DNA of 64,000 nucleotides from Flavobacterium sp. W4I14 (GCA_030817875.1 JAUSZU010000001.1:5456001-5520000), one strand, 5' to 3'. Positions 8,781 to 18,209 are shown, counted from the first letter of the stretch. The notes: generated by a model from the letters alone, not told the origin. A program made the numbers and translations.

Positions 8781-11597
8781 ATGAAAAAAAACGTTCAGCG
8801 GGCAATATTCATTGTGCTCCTATTTTGTGGATATATTGCCCAGGCTCAAAATACTGGTTCAATAAGCGGTAAAGTAATTAACGCGAAAGATAAAAAGCCT
8901 GTTGACTTTGCTACAATAGCAGTTAAGAGCTTAAAAGATTCGAGTGTTGTTGCTTCAGGACAGACCAATCCGGATGGAAGCTTTAGCTTTAAAGCAATAG
9001 CTCCAGGCAAATATAGAATTTACTCCGCCTTTTTAGGTTTAAAAACAGTAACTAAGGATATAGAAGTGGCCAAAGCAGCAGTAAATGCCGGTGAAATTGC
9101 CATGGTTGATGATGGCCTTGATTTAAAAGATGTTAACGTTACTGCAAGCATTCCGGTAATTGTAAAAACAGATACCATTGAATTTGATGGAAAATCGATC
9201 AAGGTTAGAGAGAACGCGGTTGTAGAAGATATGTTGAAAAAACTTCCCGGAGTTGAAGTGGCAAAAGATGGAAGTATTAAAGCTCAGGGCGAAACTGTTA
9301 CAAAGGTTAAGGTAGATGGTAAAGAGTTTTTCGGAACAGATCCCTTATTGGCTACAAAAAACTTACCTGCCGATATGGTAGATAAGATTCAGGTAATTGA
9401 TGAGATGTCTGAGCAATCTCAATTTTCTGGAGTTGATGATGGTACGAGAAATAAAATCTTAAATATCACAACTAAAGCCGGAATGAAAAAAGGTTATTTT
9501 GGAAATAGCACGGTTGGATATGGCACAGAAGATCGTTATGATGCAAGTTTAAATGTGAACAAATTCGATAATGACCAGCAGTTCAGTTTTATCGGTCAGT
9601 TTAACAATGTAAATAAACAGAATTTCGGGCAGGGTAATGGTGCAGGAAATGGTTTTGGTGGCGGTGGCCGGGGTAATTTCGGTGGTGGAGGAAGTGGGGC
9701 TGGTAGCGGTGGTATTACAACCACAAATGCTGCAGGTTTAAACTTTGCCGATACCTATAAAGATGGGACCCAAATTCAAGGGAGTTACTTCTTTAACAAA
9801 TCAGCTGTAACAAACCAACAGACAAGTTTCACTCAAAATTTATTGGGGAACAGGATTACTACCGTTTCGAACAATGCGGATAATAATACGGACAGGATCA
9901 ATCATAGGTTTAATTTTATGATCGATACCAAGCTGGATTCTTCTACAACAATTAAGATCCAGCCAAACGTATCCTATACCGAAAGTGATGCTACAAACCT
10001 GAGCGATTATACCCGAAATCTGATCCAGTCTACCACTATCGGAAATCAGCGCTATATCAGCAACAGCACTACCCCAAACATCAGTAACAACCTTTTGGTC
10101 CGTAAAAAATTCAAAAGACGCGGTAGGACATTATCACTCAATGTCAATACCAGCATCAATAATAATGATGCTGAGAACTATAATTACATATCTGAAACTA
10201 ATACCATTAACAGTATACCAACGGCTAGTTTGATCGATCAGCTGAACAAGGTAAACACGAACTCTATTAATAATACCTCCAGATTGGTATATACCGAGCC
10301 CTTATCTAAAACAACGAGTTTAGAGTTTAACTATCAAAACGGATATAGCCATGATAACCAGGGGCGCCAGGTATTGGATTTCAACTCAGCAAGCGGGCAA
10401 TATGATCTGGTTAATCTGGATTACACCAATATTTATGAGAACCAAACTTTAACAAATGCTGCGGGCGTAAGTTTTACCACCAACGAAAAGAAATATAACT
10501 GGAATATTGGTTTAGCCGCACAGCAAACCAATCGCGAAAACACCAACCTTACAACTGGTTTGGTAAGAACACAGAATTTCATCAATTTAACGCCTTCGGC
10601 AAATTTCAGGTACAATTTCAGTAACTCCAGAAGATTGAATATCCGCTATAGGGGAACAACCCAACAGCCTAGCATCAACCAGATTCAGCCAATAGCCGAT
10701 AATACGAATACGCAAAGTGTTTTTGTTGGTAATCCAGGATTAAAGCCACAGTTTAATAACAATTTAAATATCAACTATAACAATTTCGATTTCGCGAAAA
10801 GCAGAATGTTCTTCGCTTTTTTAAGTTTGAGTCAAACTTTTAATGCAATTGGTAACAGTAGCCAATTGGTGACCGACCAAAATGATAAGGATTTCGGTAA
10901 AATCAGAACGACATACGTTAATGTTGACGGAGTTTATTCCGGTAATGCAAGTATCAATATGGGGGTACCAATTTTACCTGAACGTAAATTGACACTGAAT
11001 GCATCGTTAAATGGAAACTACAACAGGAATGTGAATTTTACCTCGGGTGATAATAACACTGCTGATCTGGTAAAAAATATCACAAATTCCTGGTCGGTCA
11101 CCAACAGATATAATTTTGTAACCAACATTGATAAGTTTGATCTTACTGGTGGTATTTCTGGAACATACAATAGGGCAACTTACTCTGCTCAGCCAAACTC
11201 GACTACAAACTATTATACTTTAAATCCCAGTTTTGATATCAGTTATTTATTTCCGGGAAATATCCGTTTAGCGGTAGATTTAGATTATATCAAAAATACA
11301 GGTAGAGGTGAAGGATATAATACCGAATATACTTTGGTAAATTCTTATATCAGCCGTCAGTTCTTTAAAAACAGAGGCACATTTAAAATTGCTGTAAACG
11401 ATGCATTTAACCAAAACCAGGGCATTAGCAGAACAGCAACAAATAATACCATTACAGATTTAAACTATAACGTATTAAAACGCTATTATATGTTCTCATT
11501 CACTTATTCTTTAACCCGTATTGGCGGAAGAAATATGAGTGGAGATATGCCGATGCCTGCCCAGGGAGGTGATGGCGGTCGTCGTATGAGAATGTAA
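8781..11597 (+). CDS. Outer-membrane beta-barrel protein with carboxypeptidase-regulatory-like N-terminal domain (paralog 1)
   Basis: The chosen ATG is one codon after an in-frame TTG and gives 938 residues beginning with a signal peptide (MKKNVQRAIFIVLLFCGYIAQAQ). Residues about 25-105 form a CarboxypepD_reg-like Ig-fold (SGKVINAKDKKPVDFATIAV). Then comes a plug-like segment (ENAVVEDMLKKLPGVEVAKD, VKVDGKEFFG, INKI-type strands), a glycine-rich insertion near residues 290-320, and a long beta-barrel. This architecture is typical of OMP_b-brl_3 (TonB-receptor-like) proteins. The last predicted strand (YYMFSFTYSLTRIGG) is followed by a methionine/glycine/arginine-rich tail ending RRMRM instead of a terminal aromatic residue. 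The substrate is unknown. It is paralogous to the next gene along the whole length. Confidence 0.85.
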   Translation: MKKNVQRAIFIVLLFCGYIAQAQNTGSISGKVINAKDKKPVDFATIAVKSLKDSSVVASGQTNPDGSFSFKAIAPGKYRIYSAFLGLKTVTKDIEVAKAAVNAGEIAMVDDGLDLKDVNVTASIPVIVKTDTIEFDGKSIKVRENAVVEDMLKKLPGVEVAKDGSIKAQGETVTKVKVDGKEFFGTDPLLATKNLPADMVDKIQVIDEMSEQSQFSGVDDGTRNKILNITTKAGMKKGYFGNSTVGYGTEDRYDASLNVNKFDNDQQFSFIGQFNNVNKQNFGQGNGAGNGFGGGGRGNFGGGGSGAGSGGITTTNAAGLNFADTYKDGTQIQGSYFFNKSAVTNQQTSFTQNLLGNRITTVSNNADNNTDRINHRFNFMIDTKLDSSTTIKIQPNVSYTESDATNLSDYTRNLIQSTTIGNQRYISNSTTPNISNNLLVRKKFKRRGRTLSLNVNTSINNNDAENYNYISETNTINSIPTASLIDQLNKVNTNSINNTSRLVYTEPLSKTTSLEFNYQNGYSHDNQGRQVLDFNSASGQYDLVNLDYTNIYENQTLTNAAGVSFTTNEKKYNWNIGLAAQQTNRENTNLTTGLVRTQNFINLTPSANFRYNFSNSRRLNIRYRGTTQQPSINQIQPIADNTNTQSVFVGNPGLKPQFNNNLNINYNNFDFAKSRMFFAFLSLSQTFNAIGNSSQLVTDQNDKDFGKIRTTYVNVDGVYSGNASINMGVPILPERKLTLNASLNGNYNRNVNFTSGDNNTADLVKNITNSWSVTNRYNFVTNIDKFDLTGGISGTYNRATYSAQPNSTTNYYTLNPSFDISYLFPGNIRLAVDLDYIKNTGRGEGYNTEYTLVNSYISRQFFKNRGTFKIAVNDAFNQNQGISRTATNNTITDLNYNVLKRYYMFSFTYSLTRIGGRNMSGDMPMPAQGGDGGRRMRM

Positions 11598-11633
11598 TAC
11601 TTTGCTGTCTGTCATTCTTCGATTTTACTTTAT

Positions 11634-11661
11634 AAAAGTCTCGGTTTTAGCCGGGACTTTT
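11634..11661 (+). terminator. Hairpin terminator after the first OMP paralog
   Basis: AAAAGTCTCGG, six-base loop, CCGGGACTTTT: an 11-bp stem with one wobble pair, 36 bases after the stop codon. It is followed by a T-rich stretch, consistent with intrinsic termination. Confidence 0.7.
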
Positions 11662-11739
11662 CTGTTTTATAGCCACGGGATTTTAGGATTAAATGTACTG
11701 TTGACATTTATGTATTCCAAATGTTACCTAAGTAAAAAT

Positions 11740-11764
11740 AAACCTTTATAAAAGTCGCTAGTCT
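11740..11764 (+). promoter_or_regulatory. ECF-sigma-like promoter of the second OMP paralog
   Basis: AAACCTTT (11740-11747), ten bases, then CTAGTCT (11758-11764), identical in sequence and spacing to the site before paralog 1, with TGTTACC again upstream (11722-11728). Conservation of both boxes and the spacing while the spacer diverged suggests a shared regulator, probably an ECF sigma factor. No sigma gene lies in the window. Confidence 0.5.
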
Positions 11765-11789
11765 CTATGCTATAAACCAAACTAACCGA

Positions 11790-14561
11790 ATGAAACAAAT
11801 TTTTACGCTCCTACTTATTTTATCATCTTTTTATGTTTACGCTCAGAAAACGGGTTCAGTTAGCGGACGGGTTATCCAATCAAAAGATAAAAAACCAATC
11901 GATTACGCTTCTTTGGCTGTTCGAAACTTAACGGATTCGAGTATGGTTGGTGCAGTAAGTACTACTGAGGATGGAAAATTTGTTTTCAAAAACTTAAATC
12001 CGGGAACTTACAGGCTTTATGCGGCATTTTTAGGCTTAAAGAATATTACAAAAGATTTTACAATCGCGGCAGACAAAACAGATGTGGCCTTAGGCGATAT
12101 TGTTTTAGAAGGTGGTGCAATAGACCTTCAAACGGTTGATATTAAAGCAGAAGTTCCCCCAATTGTGGTAAAAAAGGATACACTTGAGTTTAATGCGAGT
12201 TCGTTTAAAGTGGTAGAAAATGCCGTAGTAGAAGACCTGTTAAAGAAATTGCCAGGAGTAGAGGTAGATAAAGCCGGAACAGTAAAAGCCCAGGGCGAAA
12301 CCATCACAAAAGTTAAGGTAGATGGTAAAGAGTTTTTTGGGAATGATCCTTTATTGGCCACTAAAAATCTTCCGGCCGATATGATCGATAAAATTCAGAT
12401 TATTGATGAACTGTCAGACCAGGCACAGTTTACCGGAATCGATGATGGTTCGAGAACAAAGATCATTAATATCACCACCAGGAAAGAAAAGAAAAATGGT
12501 TATTTCGGAAACAGTTCTGGAGGTTACGGTTCTAACGACCGTTACGATGTAAATGCGAACATCAATCATTTTAATCAGGATAAGCGATTGAGTGTAATTG
12601 CGCAATTCAATAATGTAAACAAACAAAACTTTGGCGGCGGCCTGGGCGGAGGGAATGGCGGTAGTAACGGTGGCCGGGGCGGAATTACCGATACCAAGGC
12701 TGGTGGGTTTAATTTTTCGGATGAATATGCCGATCAAACCGAAATTAGCCTGAGTTATTTCGTTAATAAATCTGATAACCTCATTCTTTCGAACAGTGTA
12801 AGGCAAAATTTATTGGGTGATGAAACTACGGTTTTTAATAACAATCAGGTCAATAATTCCGATCGGTTAAATCACCGCTTAAACTTTATGGTCGATACCA
12901 AGATTGATTCATTGACCTCACTTCGGATACAGCCAAATTTAAGTTATACCGATAACGAGAGTTTGAACAACAGTACTTATACCCGCGATTTTAATAAGTA
13001 TATGATTACCGGAACACAATCGTTAAGAAATCACAATACCGCGCCATCCATTAGCAACAACATTTTATTGCGTAAAAAATTTATGCGCAGGGGAAGAACG
13101 CTTTCATTAAACTTCAGTACCAACATCAACAATAACGATGCTGATAATTACAATACCAATCCTGAAACCAGAAAAGAAAACGGGACCACAACTCAAAAAA
13201 CAACCGACCAGTTTAACGATCAGGAGAGCGAGTCTCTCAGTCAGAATACAAGATTGGTGTATACCGAGCCCCTGGATAAGACCTTGAGCCTGGAGTTTAA
13301 TTATCAGAATGGTTATAACCACAATACATCCGATCGTTTTACCTATAATTTCAATCCAGCTACCTTACAGTACGATCTGTTGGATGAAACCTTTAGCAAT
13401 GCCTACGAAAATACCATTTTAACCAACTCGGCGGGTTTTAGTTTTAATAAAATGGCGAAAAAATACAACTGGAATGTGGGTATGGCGGTTCAGAACACTG
13501 ATCGTACAAATAACAATATCAGTAGGGGATTTGTACTCAAGCAGAACGTTTTCAACTATACGCCCTCGGCCATGTTCAGGTATAATTTTAGCAACAGCAA
13601 ACGCCTGGTATTTAACTATAGGGGCAGTACTAACCAGCCGACTATTCAGCAGTTGCAGCCGATCCGGAACAATACCAACACACAAAGTATCCCTGTTGGT
13701 AACCCAGATCTGAAACCCGAATTTAACAACACCCTTCGCGTAGCCTACAATACATTTACTGTCGGAAAAAACAGATCCTTATTCGTGAATTTAAACTTGA
13801 CCCAAACTTCAAACCGGATTGCGAATAGCAGTAGCTTAATTCAAAGTGGCGAAGACCAGGGAAAACTTGCCATTACTCCGGTTAACGTAAGTGGCGTTTA
13901 CTCAGGGTCTATTTCATCTTCGTTAAGTTTGCCGATTATGGCAGAGAATAAGCTGAATTTTCATATCAATGTTAGTGGAAGTTATGATAGGGATGTAAAC
14001 TTTACCAACGCTTTAAAAAATATTACCAATAGCTGGTCTATTACCAATGGTTACCGCTTGGTTTCCAATTTAGATAAGCTCGATTTAACAGCTGGTTTAA
14101 ATGGTTCGATTAACCGTGCAACTTACTCGGTTCAGCCTAATTCTAATACACGCTATTATACCTTTAGCCCGAATATAAGTGTAAGCTATTTGTTCCCGGG
14201 AAATATCCGCTGGGCAATAGATGCCGATTATAACCAGAATACGGGAAGGGGAGAGGGGTTTGATACTCATTTTACCTTGGTTAATTCTTACATCAGCAAA
14301 CAGTTTTTTAAAAACCGGGGAACCTTTAAAGCGGCGGTAAACGATTTGCTGAACGAAAACCAGGGCGTAAGCCGTACAGCCAATAACAATACCATCCAGG
14401 ATGTAAGTTATAATGTATTGCAACGTTATTTCATGTTTTCGTTTACCTATTCCTTAAACCGCATGGGCGGTAAAAACCGGATCAGGGGAGGAGAAGAAGG
14501 CGGCAGGAGCCGTGGCGGCAATGGTGGTGGCGGCTTTGGCGGGGGCAGACAGCGGAACTAG
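11790..14561 (+). CDS. Outer-membrane beta-barrel protein with carboxypeptidase-regulatory-like N-terminal domain (paralog 2)
   Basis: This 923-residue paralog has the same order as its neighbour: signal peptide (MKQIFTLLLILSSFYVYAQ), carboxypeptidase-regulatory-like domain, plug-like region (VVEDLLKKLPGVEVDKAG, VKVDGKEFFGNDPLLATKNL), glycine-rich insertion (GGGLGGGNGGSNGGRGG), then barrel. The last strand, RYFMFSFTYSLNRMGG, is followed by about 30 residues rich in glycine and arginine (GGRSRGGNGGGG, GGGRQRN), which should lie outside the barrel. Both genes appear to be a tandem duplication. They have no SusD-like partner, so a classic polysaccharide-utilisation role is not supported. Ligand unknown. 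Confidence 0.85.
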   Translation: MKQIFTLLLILSSFYVYAQKTGSVSGRVIQSKDKKPIDYASLAVRNLTDSSMVGAVSTTEDGKFVFKNLNPGTYRLYAAFLGLKNITKDFTIAADKTDVALGDIVLEGGAIDLQTVDIKAEVPPIVVKKDTLEFNASSFKVVENAVVEDLLKKLPGVEVDKAGTVKAQGETITKVKVDGKEFFGNDPLLATKNLPADMIDKIQIIDELSDQAQFTGIDDGSRTKIINITTRKEKKNGYFGNSSGGYGSNDRYDVNANINHFNQDKRLSVIAQFNNVNKQNFGGGLGGGNGGSNGGRGGITDTKAGGFNFSDEYADQTEISLSYFVNKSDNLILSNSVRQNLLGDETTVFNNNQVNNSDRLNHRLNFMVDTKIDSLTSLRIQPNLSYTDNESLNNSTYTRDFNKYMITGTQSLRNHNTAPSISNNILLRKKFMRRGRTLSLNFSTNINNNDADNYNTNPETRKENGTTTQKTTDQFNDQESESLSQNTRLVYTEPLDKTLSLEFNYQNGYNHNTSDRFTYNFNPATLQYDLLDETFSNAYENTILTNSAGFSFNKMAKKYNWNVGMAVQNTDRTNNNISRGFVLKQNVFNYTPSAMFRYNFSNSKRLVFNYRGSTNQPTIQQLQPIRNNTNTQSIPVGNPDLKPEFNNTLRVAYNTFTVGKNRSLFVNLNLTQTSNRIANSSSLIQSGEDQGKLAITPVNVSGVYSGSISSSLSLPIMAENKLNFHINVSGSYDRDVNFTNALKNITNSWSITNGYRLVSNLDKLDLTAGLNGSINRATYSVQPNSNTRYYTFSPNISVSYLFPGNIRWAIDADYNQNTGRGEGFDTHFTLVNSYISKQFFKNRGTFKAAVNDLLNENQGVSRTANNNTIQDVSYNVLQRYFMFSFTYSLNRMGGKNRIRGGEEGGRSRGGNGGGGFGGGRQRN

Positions 14562-14612
14562 ATCATTTTAGGGTAAAGCTGTGTAAATTATACCCCACGT
14601 ACGACTATCTTA

Positions 14613-14643
14613 TTTGGAATAAATCTAAAGAAAGGTTAACTTG
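14613..14643 (+). promoter_or_regulatory. Candidate promoter of feoAB
   Basis: TTTG (14613-14616), 20 bases, then TAACTTG (14637-14643), close to the Bacteroidota TTTG/TAnnTTTG pattern. The implied transcript start is only about 8 bases before the feoA ATG, so the leader would be very short. No Fur-box-like palindrome is obvious. Confidence 0.45.
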
Positions 14644-14658
14644 CGCCAAATTTAGCAC

Positions 14659-14874
14659 ATGAAGCTGTCGCACCTAAAAGTTGGAGAAAAAGGAACAATT
14701 GTAGCTTTTACAGATTTAGATATGTCTGTAAAGTTAATGGAGATGGGCTGCTTGCCAGGCGAGGTGGTAGAGGTAGAGCGTTTTGCTCCTCTGGGCGATC
14801 CAATGGCGATCCGTGTTGCTGGTTATCAGCTTTGCTTGCGTAAAAGCGAAGCCGATGTTATCATTATTCAATAA
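14659..14874 (+). CDS. feoA: Ferrous iron transport protein FeoA
   Basis: This 71-residue cytosolic protein has the SH3-like FeoA fold pattern: an N-terminal MKLSHLKVGEKGTI segment, LMEMGCLPGEVVEVERFAPLGDPMAIRV in the middle and an LRKSEADVI end. FeoA is an accessory of the FeoB ferrous iron permease. Its stop is 12 bases before feoB on the same strand, so they form a two-gene operon. Length and motifs match the stand-alone FeoA family. Confidence 0.94.
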   Translation: MKLSHLKVGEKGTIVAFTDLDMSVKLMEMGCLPGEVVEVERFAPLGDPMAIRVAGYQLCLRKSEADVIIIQ

Positions 14875-14885
14875 AAAAGCTGGGT

Positions 14886-16994
14886 TTGGATATTAAAGTT
14901 GCGTTAGTTGGTAATCCCAATACAGGTAAATCTACTTTATTTAACCGTTTAACAGGGTTAAATCAAAAAATCGGAAATTTTCCAGGCATCACTGTCGATA
15001 AGAAAACAGGTTTTACAAAACTTGCCAGTGGTAAAGAAGCCGAAATAATAGATTTACCCGGGACGTATAGTTTATATCCGAAAAGTGCTGATGAAAGTAT
15101 CGTTTTCCAAGTACTTGCAGATAAAAAGAACAACAGCCATCCTGATGTGATTGTCCTCATTGCCGATGCTTCCAATTTAAAGCGCAATATGCTTTTGTAT
15201 TCGCAAGTGGCAGATTTAGGCATTCCTATGATTTTGGCCCTGAATATGATCGATCTTTCGGATAAACAGGGGATCGAGATCAATCTGGATAAACTTGCAG
15301 CGAAACTGGGCGTCCAGGTGGTTCCCATTTCGGCACGGAACAACATTGGAATTGACAAACTAAAACAAGCCATTGCCAATACCAATAAAATTGCCACACA
15401 GCTCCAGGATGTAGATGTGAATTTTCTGGCTCCTGAAGCTATTAACGCCATAAAATCGAAACTTAATTCTGATAACGATTATTATGCGCTGCAGGTTTTG
15501 CACCAGCATGAGCATTTAACTTTCTTTACCGAAAAGGAACAGGAAGAAATTGAAAATATAGAGCAGTCGCACCATTTCGAGTCTTCAAAAATTCAGGCTG
15601 CAGAAACCATTGCCAGGTACAAACACCTCAGTGCCATTTTATCTGATGTGGTTGTTGACAAGGGTACCGAAAAGAAATTTTCTTTCAGCGATAAATTAGA
15701 TGCTATTTTAACCCATAAAGTATGGGGATTTGCCATTTTCTTGCTGATTCTTTTTGTTATTTTCAATGCCATATTTGCCTGGTCATCCTATCCAATGGAC
15801 TGGATTGAGACTGGTTTTGGTTTTATAACAAGTACCGGTCACGAATATTTGCCAGCGGGCATGCTTACCGATCTGTTATTGGATGGTGTTGTTGCCGGGT
15901 TAGGCGGCATATTCGTATTTATTCCGCAGATTGCAATTCTTTTTGCCTTTATATCCATTTTGGAAGATACCGGCTACATGGCCCGTGTTACCTTTATGAT
16001 GGATAAAATTATGAGCAAGGTTGGGCTTAACGGTAAATCGGTAGTGCCGATGATCGGTGGTTTAGCCTGTGCAGTTCCATCTATTATGGCTGCGAGAAAT
16101 ATCGAAAACTGGAAAGACAGGATGATTACCATCATGGTTACCCCATTGGTAAGCTGTTCGGCAAGGCTTCCGGTATATATTTTAATCATTTCGTTAATTA
16201 TTCCTTCTAAAACCGTTTTAGGTGTTTTTAACCTGCAAGGACTGGCGCTGATGGTGATGTACCTGGTAGGGATTATTGCTGCGGTATTGGTGGCGTGGGT
16301 AATGAAATTCATTATCAAAACCAAAGAAAGGTCTTATTTTATCATGGAATTGCCTGTTTACCGCATGCCAAGGTGGAAAAATGTACTCTACACCATGTAC
16401 GAGAAATCAAAAACCTTTGTTTTCGAAGCGGGTAAGGTTATTATCGCCATTTCCATCATTCTCTGGGTAATGGCCTCTTTCGGGCCCGGAAAGCGCTTTG
16501 AAAGCATCGATAAAAAATACGAATCTGCTTTGGCTGATACCACAAAAAATACAGATCACATTAAAACCCTCGTGGCTACCGAGAAGTTGGAAAACTCTTA
16601 TGTAGGTATCCTTGGCCATTGGATCGAGCCTGCCATTCACCCTCTGGGTTACGATTGGAAGATCGGCATTGGCTTAATTACCTCTTTTGCCGCCCGCGAA
16701 GCCTTTGTTGGTACTATGGCTACCATTTATAGTGTTGATGGTGGCGATGAGGATACCAGTACGATTAGAGAGCGCATGTCGGCCTCGGTGAACAGCCGTA
16801 CCGGTTTGCCTGTGTATACTTTTGCCACTGGTATTTCATTAATGCTTTTTTATGCTTTTGCCATGCAATGTATGAGTACGGTTGCTATTGTATACCGCGA
16901 AACCAAAGGCTGGAAATGGCCGGTTATCCAATTGGCTTATATGACAGCCATGGCTTACGTTGCTGCGCTTGTTGCTTATCAGTTGTTGAAATAG
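14886..16994 (+). CDS. feoB: Ferrous iron transporter FeoB
   Basis: This 702-residue inner-membrane Fe(II) permease has a cytosolic N-terminal G domain: G1 GNPNTGKST (residues 9-17), G3 DLPG (56-59) and G4-like NMID. A helical linker follows, then a polytopic membrane domain with two Gate-type repeats (about residues 280-700). The start is TTG, directly before the first beta strand of the G domain, so no earlier start is likely. No FeoC gene follows, as is usual outside gamma-proteobacteria. It imports ferrous iron with FeoA. Confidence 0.96.
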   Translation: MDIKVALVGNPNTGKSTLFNRLTGLNQKIGNFPGITVDKKTGFTKLASGKEAEIIDLPGTYSLYPKSADESIVFQVLADKKNNSHPDVIVLIADASNLKRNMLLYSQVADLGIPMILALNMIDLSDKQGIEINLDKLAAKLGVQVVPISARNNIGIDKLKQAIANTNKIATQLQDVDVNFLAPEAINAIKSKLNSDNDYYALQVLHQHEHLTFFTEKEQEEIENIEQSHHFESSKIQAAETIARYKHLSAILSDVVVDKGTEKKFSFSDKLDAILTHKVWGFAIFLLILFVIFNAIFAWSSYPMDWIETGFGFITSTGHEYLPAGMLTDLLLDGVVAGLGGIFVFIPQIAILFAFISILEDTGYMARVTFMMDKIMSKVGLNGKSVVPMIGGLACAVPSIMAARNIENWKDRMITIMVTPLVSCSARLPVYILIISLIIPSKTVLGVFNLQGLALMVMYLVGIIAAVLVAWVMKFIIKTKERSYFIMELPVYRMPRWKNVLYTMYEKSKTFVFEAGKVIIAISIILWVMASFGPGKRFESIDKKYESALADTTKNTDHIKTLVATEKLENSYVGILGHWIEPAIHPLGYDWKIGIGLITSFAAREAFVGTMATIYSVDGGDEDTSTIRERMSASVNSRTGLPVYTFATGISLMLFYAFAMQCMSTVAIVYRETKGWKWPVIQLAYMTAMAYVAALVAYQLLK

Positions 16995-17091
16995 CTTAAT
17001 CTTTTCGCGATTGTCACCCCTATAATTATTTATTTCATAAAAGTCAATATTAATCACAGAAGAATTTTAAAGAAGTGATTCGATTAGAAGT

Positions 17092-17190
17092 ATCGTCATT
17101 TCGACCGCAGTGGAGAAATCTTTAGATTTGATTTCAATAACATAGTTCAAAGATCTCTCCACTCCGCGGTGCTTCGGTCGAGATGACGAT
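17092..17190. repeat. CGTCAT-type inverted repeat, copy A
   Basis: Left arm ATCGTCATTTCGACCG with AGTGGAGA; right arm AGATCTCTCCACT, CGGTGCTTCGGTCGAG, ATGACGAT. The ends are perfect over 8 bases and the arms pair with interruptions over about 40 bases. Related repeats lie near 28092, 41304, 39821 and 54033, all in non-coding DNA. It may act as a bidirectional terminator between convergent genes. Confidence 0.75.
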
Positions 17191-17315
17191 TTTCTACTGG
17201 ATTTGTCAATGGAAGCGGAGTCGAAAGGCATTGCCAAAGAAATATTATCGTTACTTGGGTTTGGAGAGCAGCGCCTGTAGAACTATCTAGGTTTCTTCCC
17301 GCTTTCCGTTTTACT

Positions 17316-17338
17316 TATCCCGATGAAATATCGGGATA
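17316..17338. repeat. Perfect 9-bp hairpin within the 17 kb tract
   Basis: TATCCCGAT, five-base loop, ATCGGGATA. It is not followed by a T run on either strand, so it is probably part of a structured repeat and not a terminator. Confidence 0.5.
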
Positions 17339-17411
17339 GCGTGTTCACTCCAATCGGGTCTAGTGGCCAATTGAGTGCTGCTATTAATGGCTGGGGGCCT
17401 AGCTGCACAAG

Positions 17412-17500
17412 CCTTTATTTCTAACCCGGTAGTAGCGGCAGCCCCCGATTCTTTACCGATGAATCGGCACTAAATTAGCATCGGGGCTATAGCGAATAAC
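17412..17500. repeat. Bipartite AGCG hairpin element, copy 1
   Basis: Left half CCCGGTAGTAGCGGCAGCCC; right half GGGGCTATAGCGAATAACGG followed by GACTGCC. The inner stem AGCCCC/GGGGCT plus ATCGG-containing tip pairs well. The outer GTAGTAGCGGC and TATAGCGAATA segments face each other as a purine-rich internal loop. A second copy with a different tip lies near 31158-31301 in the opposite orientation. Confidence 0.5.
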
Positions 17501-17659
17501 GGGACTGCCGTTCCCGAAATCCCACTGAACGTTCATTTTCCAATAATTATTAAGAATAACTAATCGCGTTTTACCATATAAAGTATTTGAGGTCATTTAA
17601 GCTCGGTGCGCTTAATAACATCTTTTTTGCTTTAGTATTTCACCTTTTGTCTTTCTGCT

Positions 17660-18136
17660 CTACCCCAGTTCAATCTGACGCTTAATGCTCTCTTCTAATG
17701 AGATTAAAGTCTCCGTACGCTGAATACCGTTCACGGCCTGTATTTCTTCGTTTAAAACATGGCGTAAATGATTGGTATCCCTGCAGATAATTTTGGCAAA
17801 CATACTGTAGGCACCGGTAGTATAATGCAATTCTACCACTTCTTTAATTTTGCTCAATTGTGCAACTGCATCTTTGTACTGGATTCCTTTCTCCAGGTAA
17901 ATACCCAAAAAGGCACAAATATCATATCCAGCCTTCTGTGGATCAATGATTAAGTGTGAGCCCTTAATAATCCCCATTTCCTGCAGTTTTTTCATCCTAA
18001 CGTGTATCGTTCCGCCCGAAACAATCAGATCTTTAGCGATTTCTGTATAAGGTTTAGTGGCATCCTGCATCAATTGTTTCAATATATCGATGTCGAGGTT
18101 GTCAATTTCTAAATTGGAATTGTCTTTTTTAAGCAT
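17660..18136 (-). CDS. Lrp/AsnC family transcriptional regulator
   Basis: This 158-residue protein starts at ATG and has an N-terminal winged helix-turn-helix (LDIDILKQLMQDATKPYTEI, then VSGGTIHVRMKKLQEMGII). The C-terminal RAM/AsnC effector domain (YDICAFLGIYLEKG to ISLEESIKRQ) oligomerises and binds amino acids in the family. Length is standard. It is divergent from the tRNA-like pair, with 156 bases between them that contain the tRNA-like promoter, so it could control both; that is inference. The ligand and target genes are not visible. Confidence 0.92.
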   Translation of the reverse strand: MLKKDNSNLEIDNLDIDILKQLMQDATKPYTEIAKDLIVSGGTIHVRMKKLQEMGIIKGSHLIIDPQKAGYDICAFLGIYLEKGIQYKDAVAQLSKIKEVVELHYTTGAYSMFAKIICRDTNHLRHVLNEEIQAVNGIQRTETLISLEESIKRQIELG

Positions 18137-18209
18137 ATTTTTGAATTATGATAAGCGAATTTACGAATATTTATCAATATTATAAAAATAAAATTAAATG
18201 TTTAAAATA

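Larger units (their letters stand above)
16995..17659. other. 665-base non-coding tract with several hairpins and repeat elements
   Basis: No convincing gene lies between the convergent feoB and Lrp genes. The tract holds a CGTCAT-type inverted repeat (17092-17190), a short perfect hairpin (TATCCCGAT/ATCGGGATA, 17316-17338) and a bipartite hairpin element (about 17412-17500). The order CTTTCCG, hairpin, CAATCGGGTCTAG, then CCGGTAGTAGCGG suggests one composite element between about 17270 and 17530. Function unknown. Confidence 0.5.

Noticed and set aside
14963..15451. 162-residue ORF on the minus strand inside feoB
   Set aside because: It is the antisense of a clear GTPase/transport gene, has no recognisable domain and no matching promoter.
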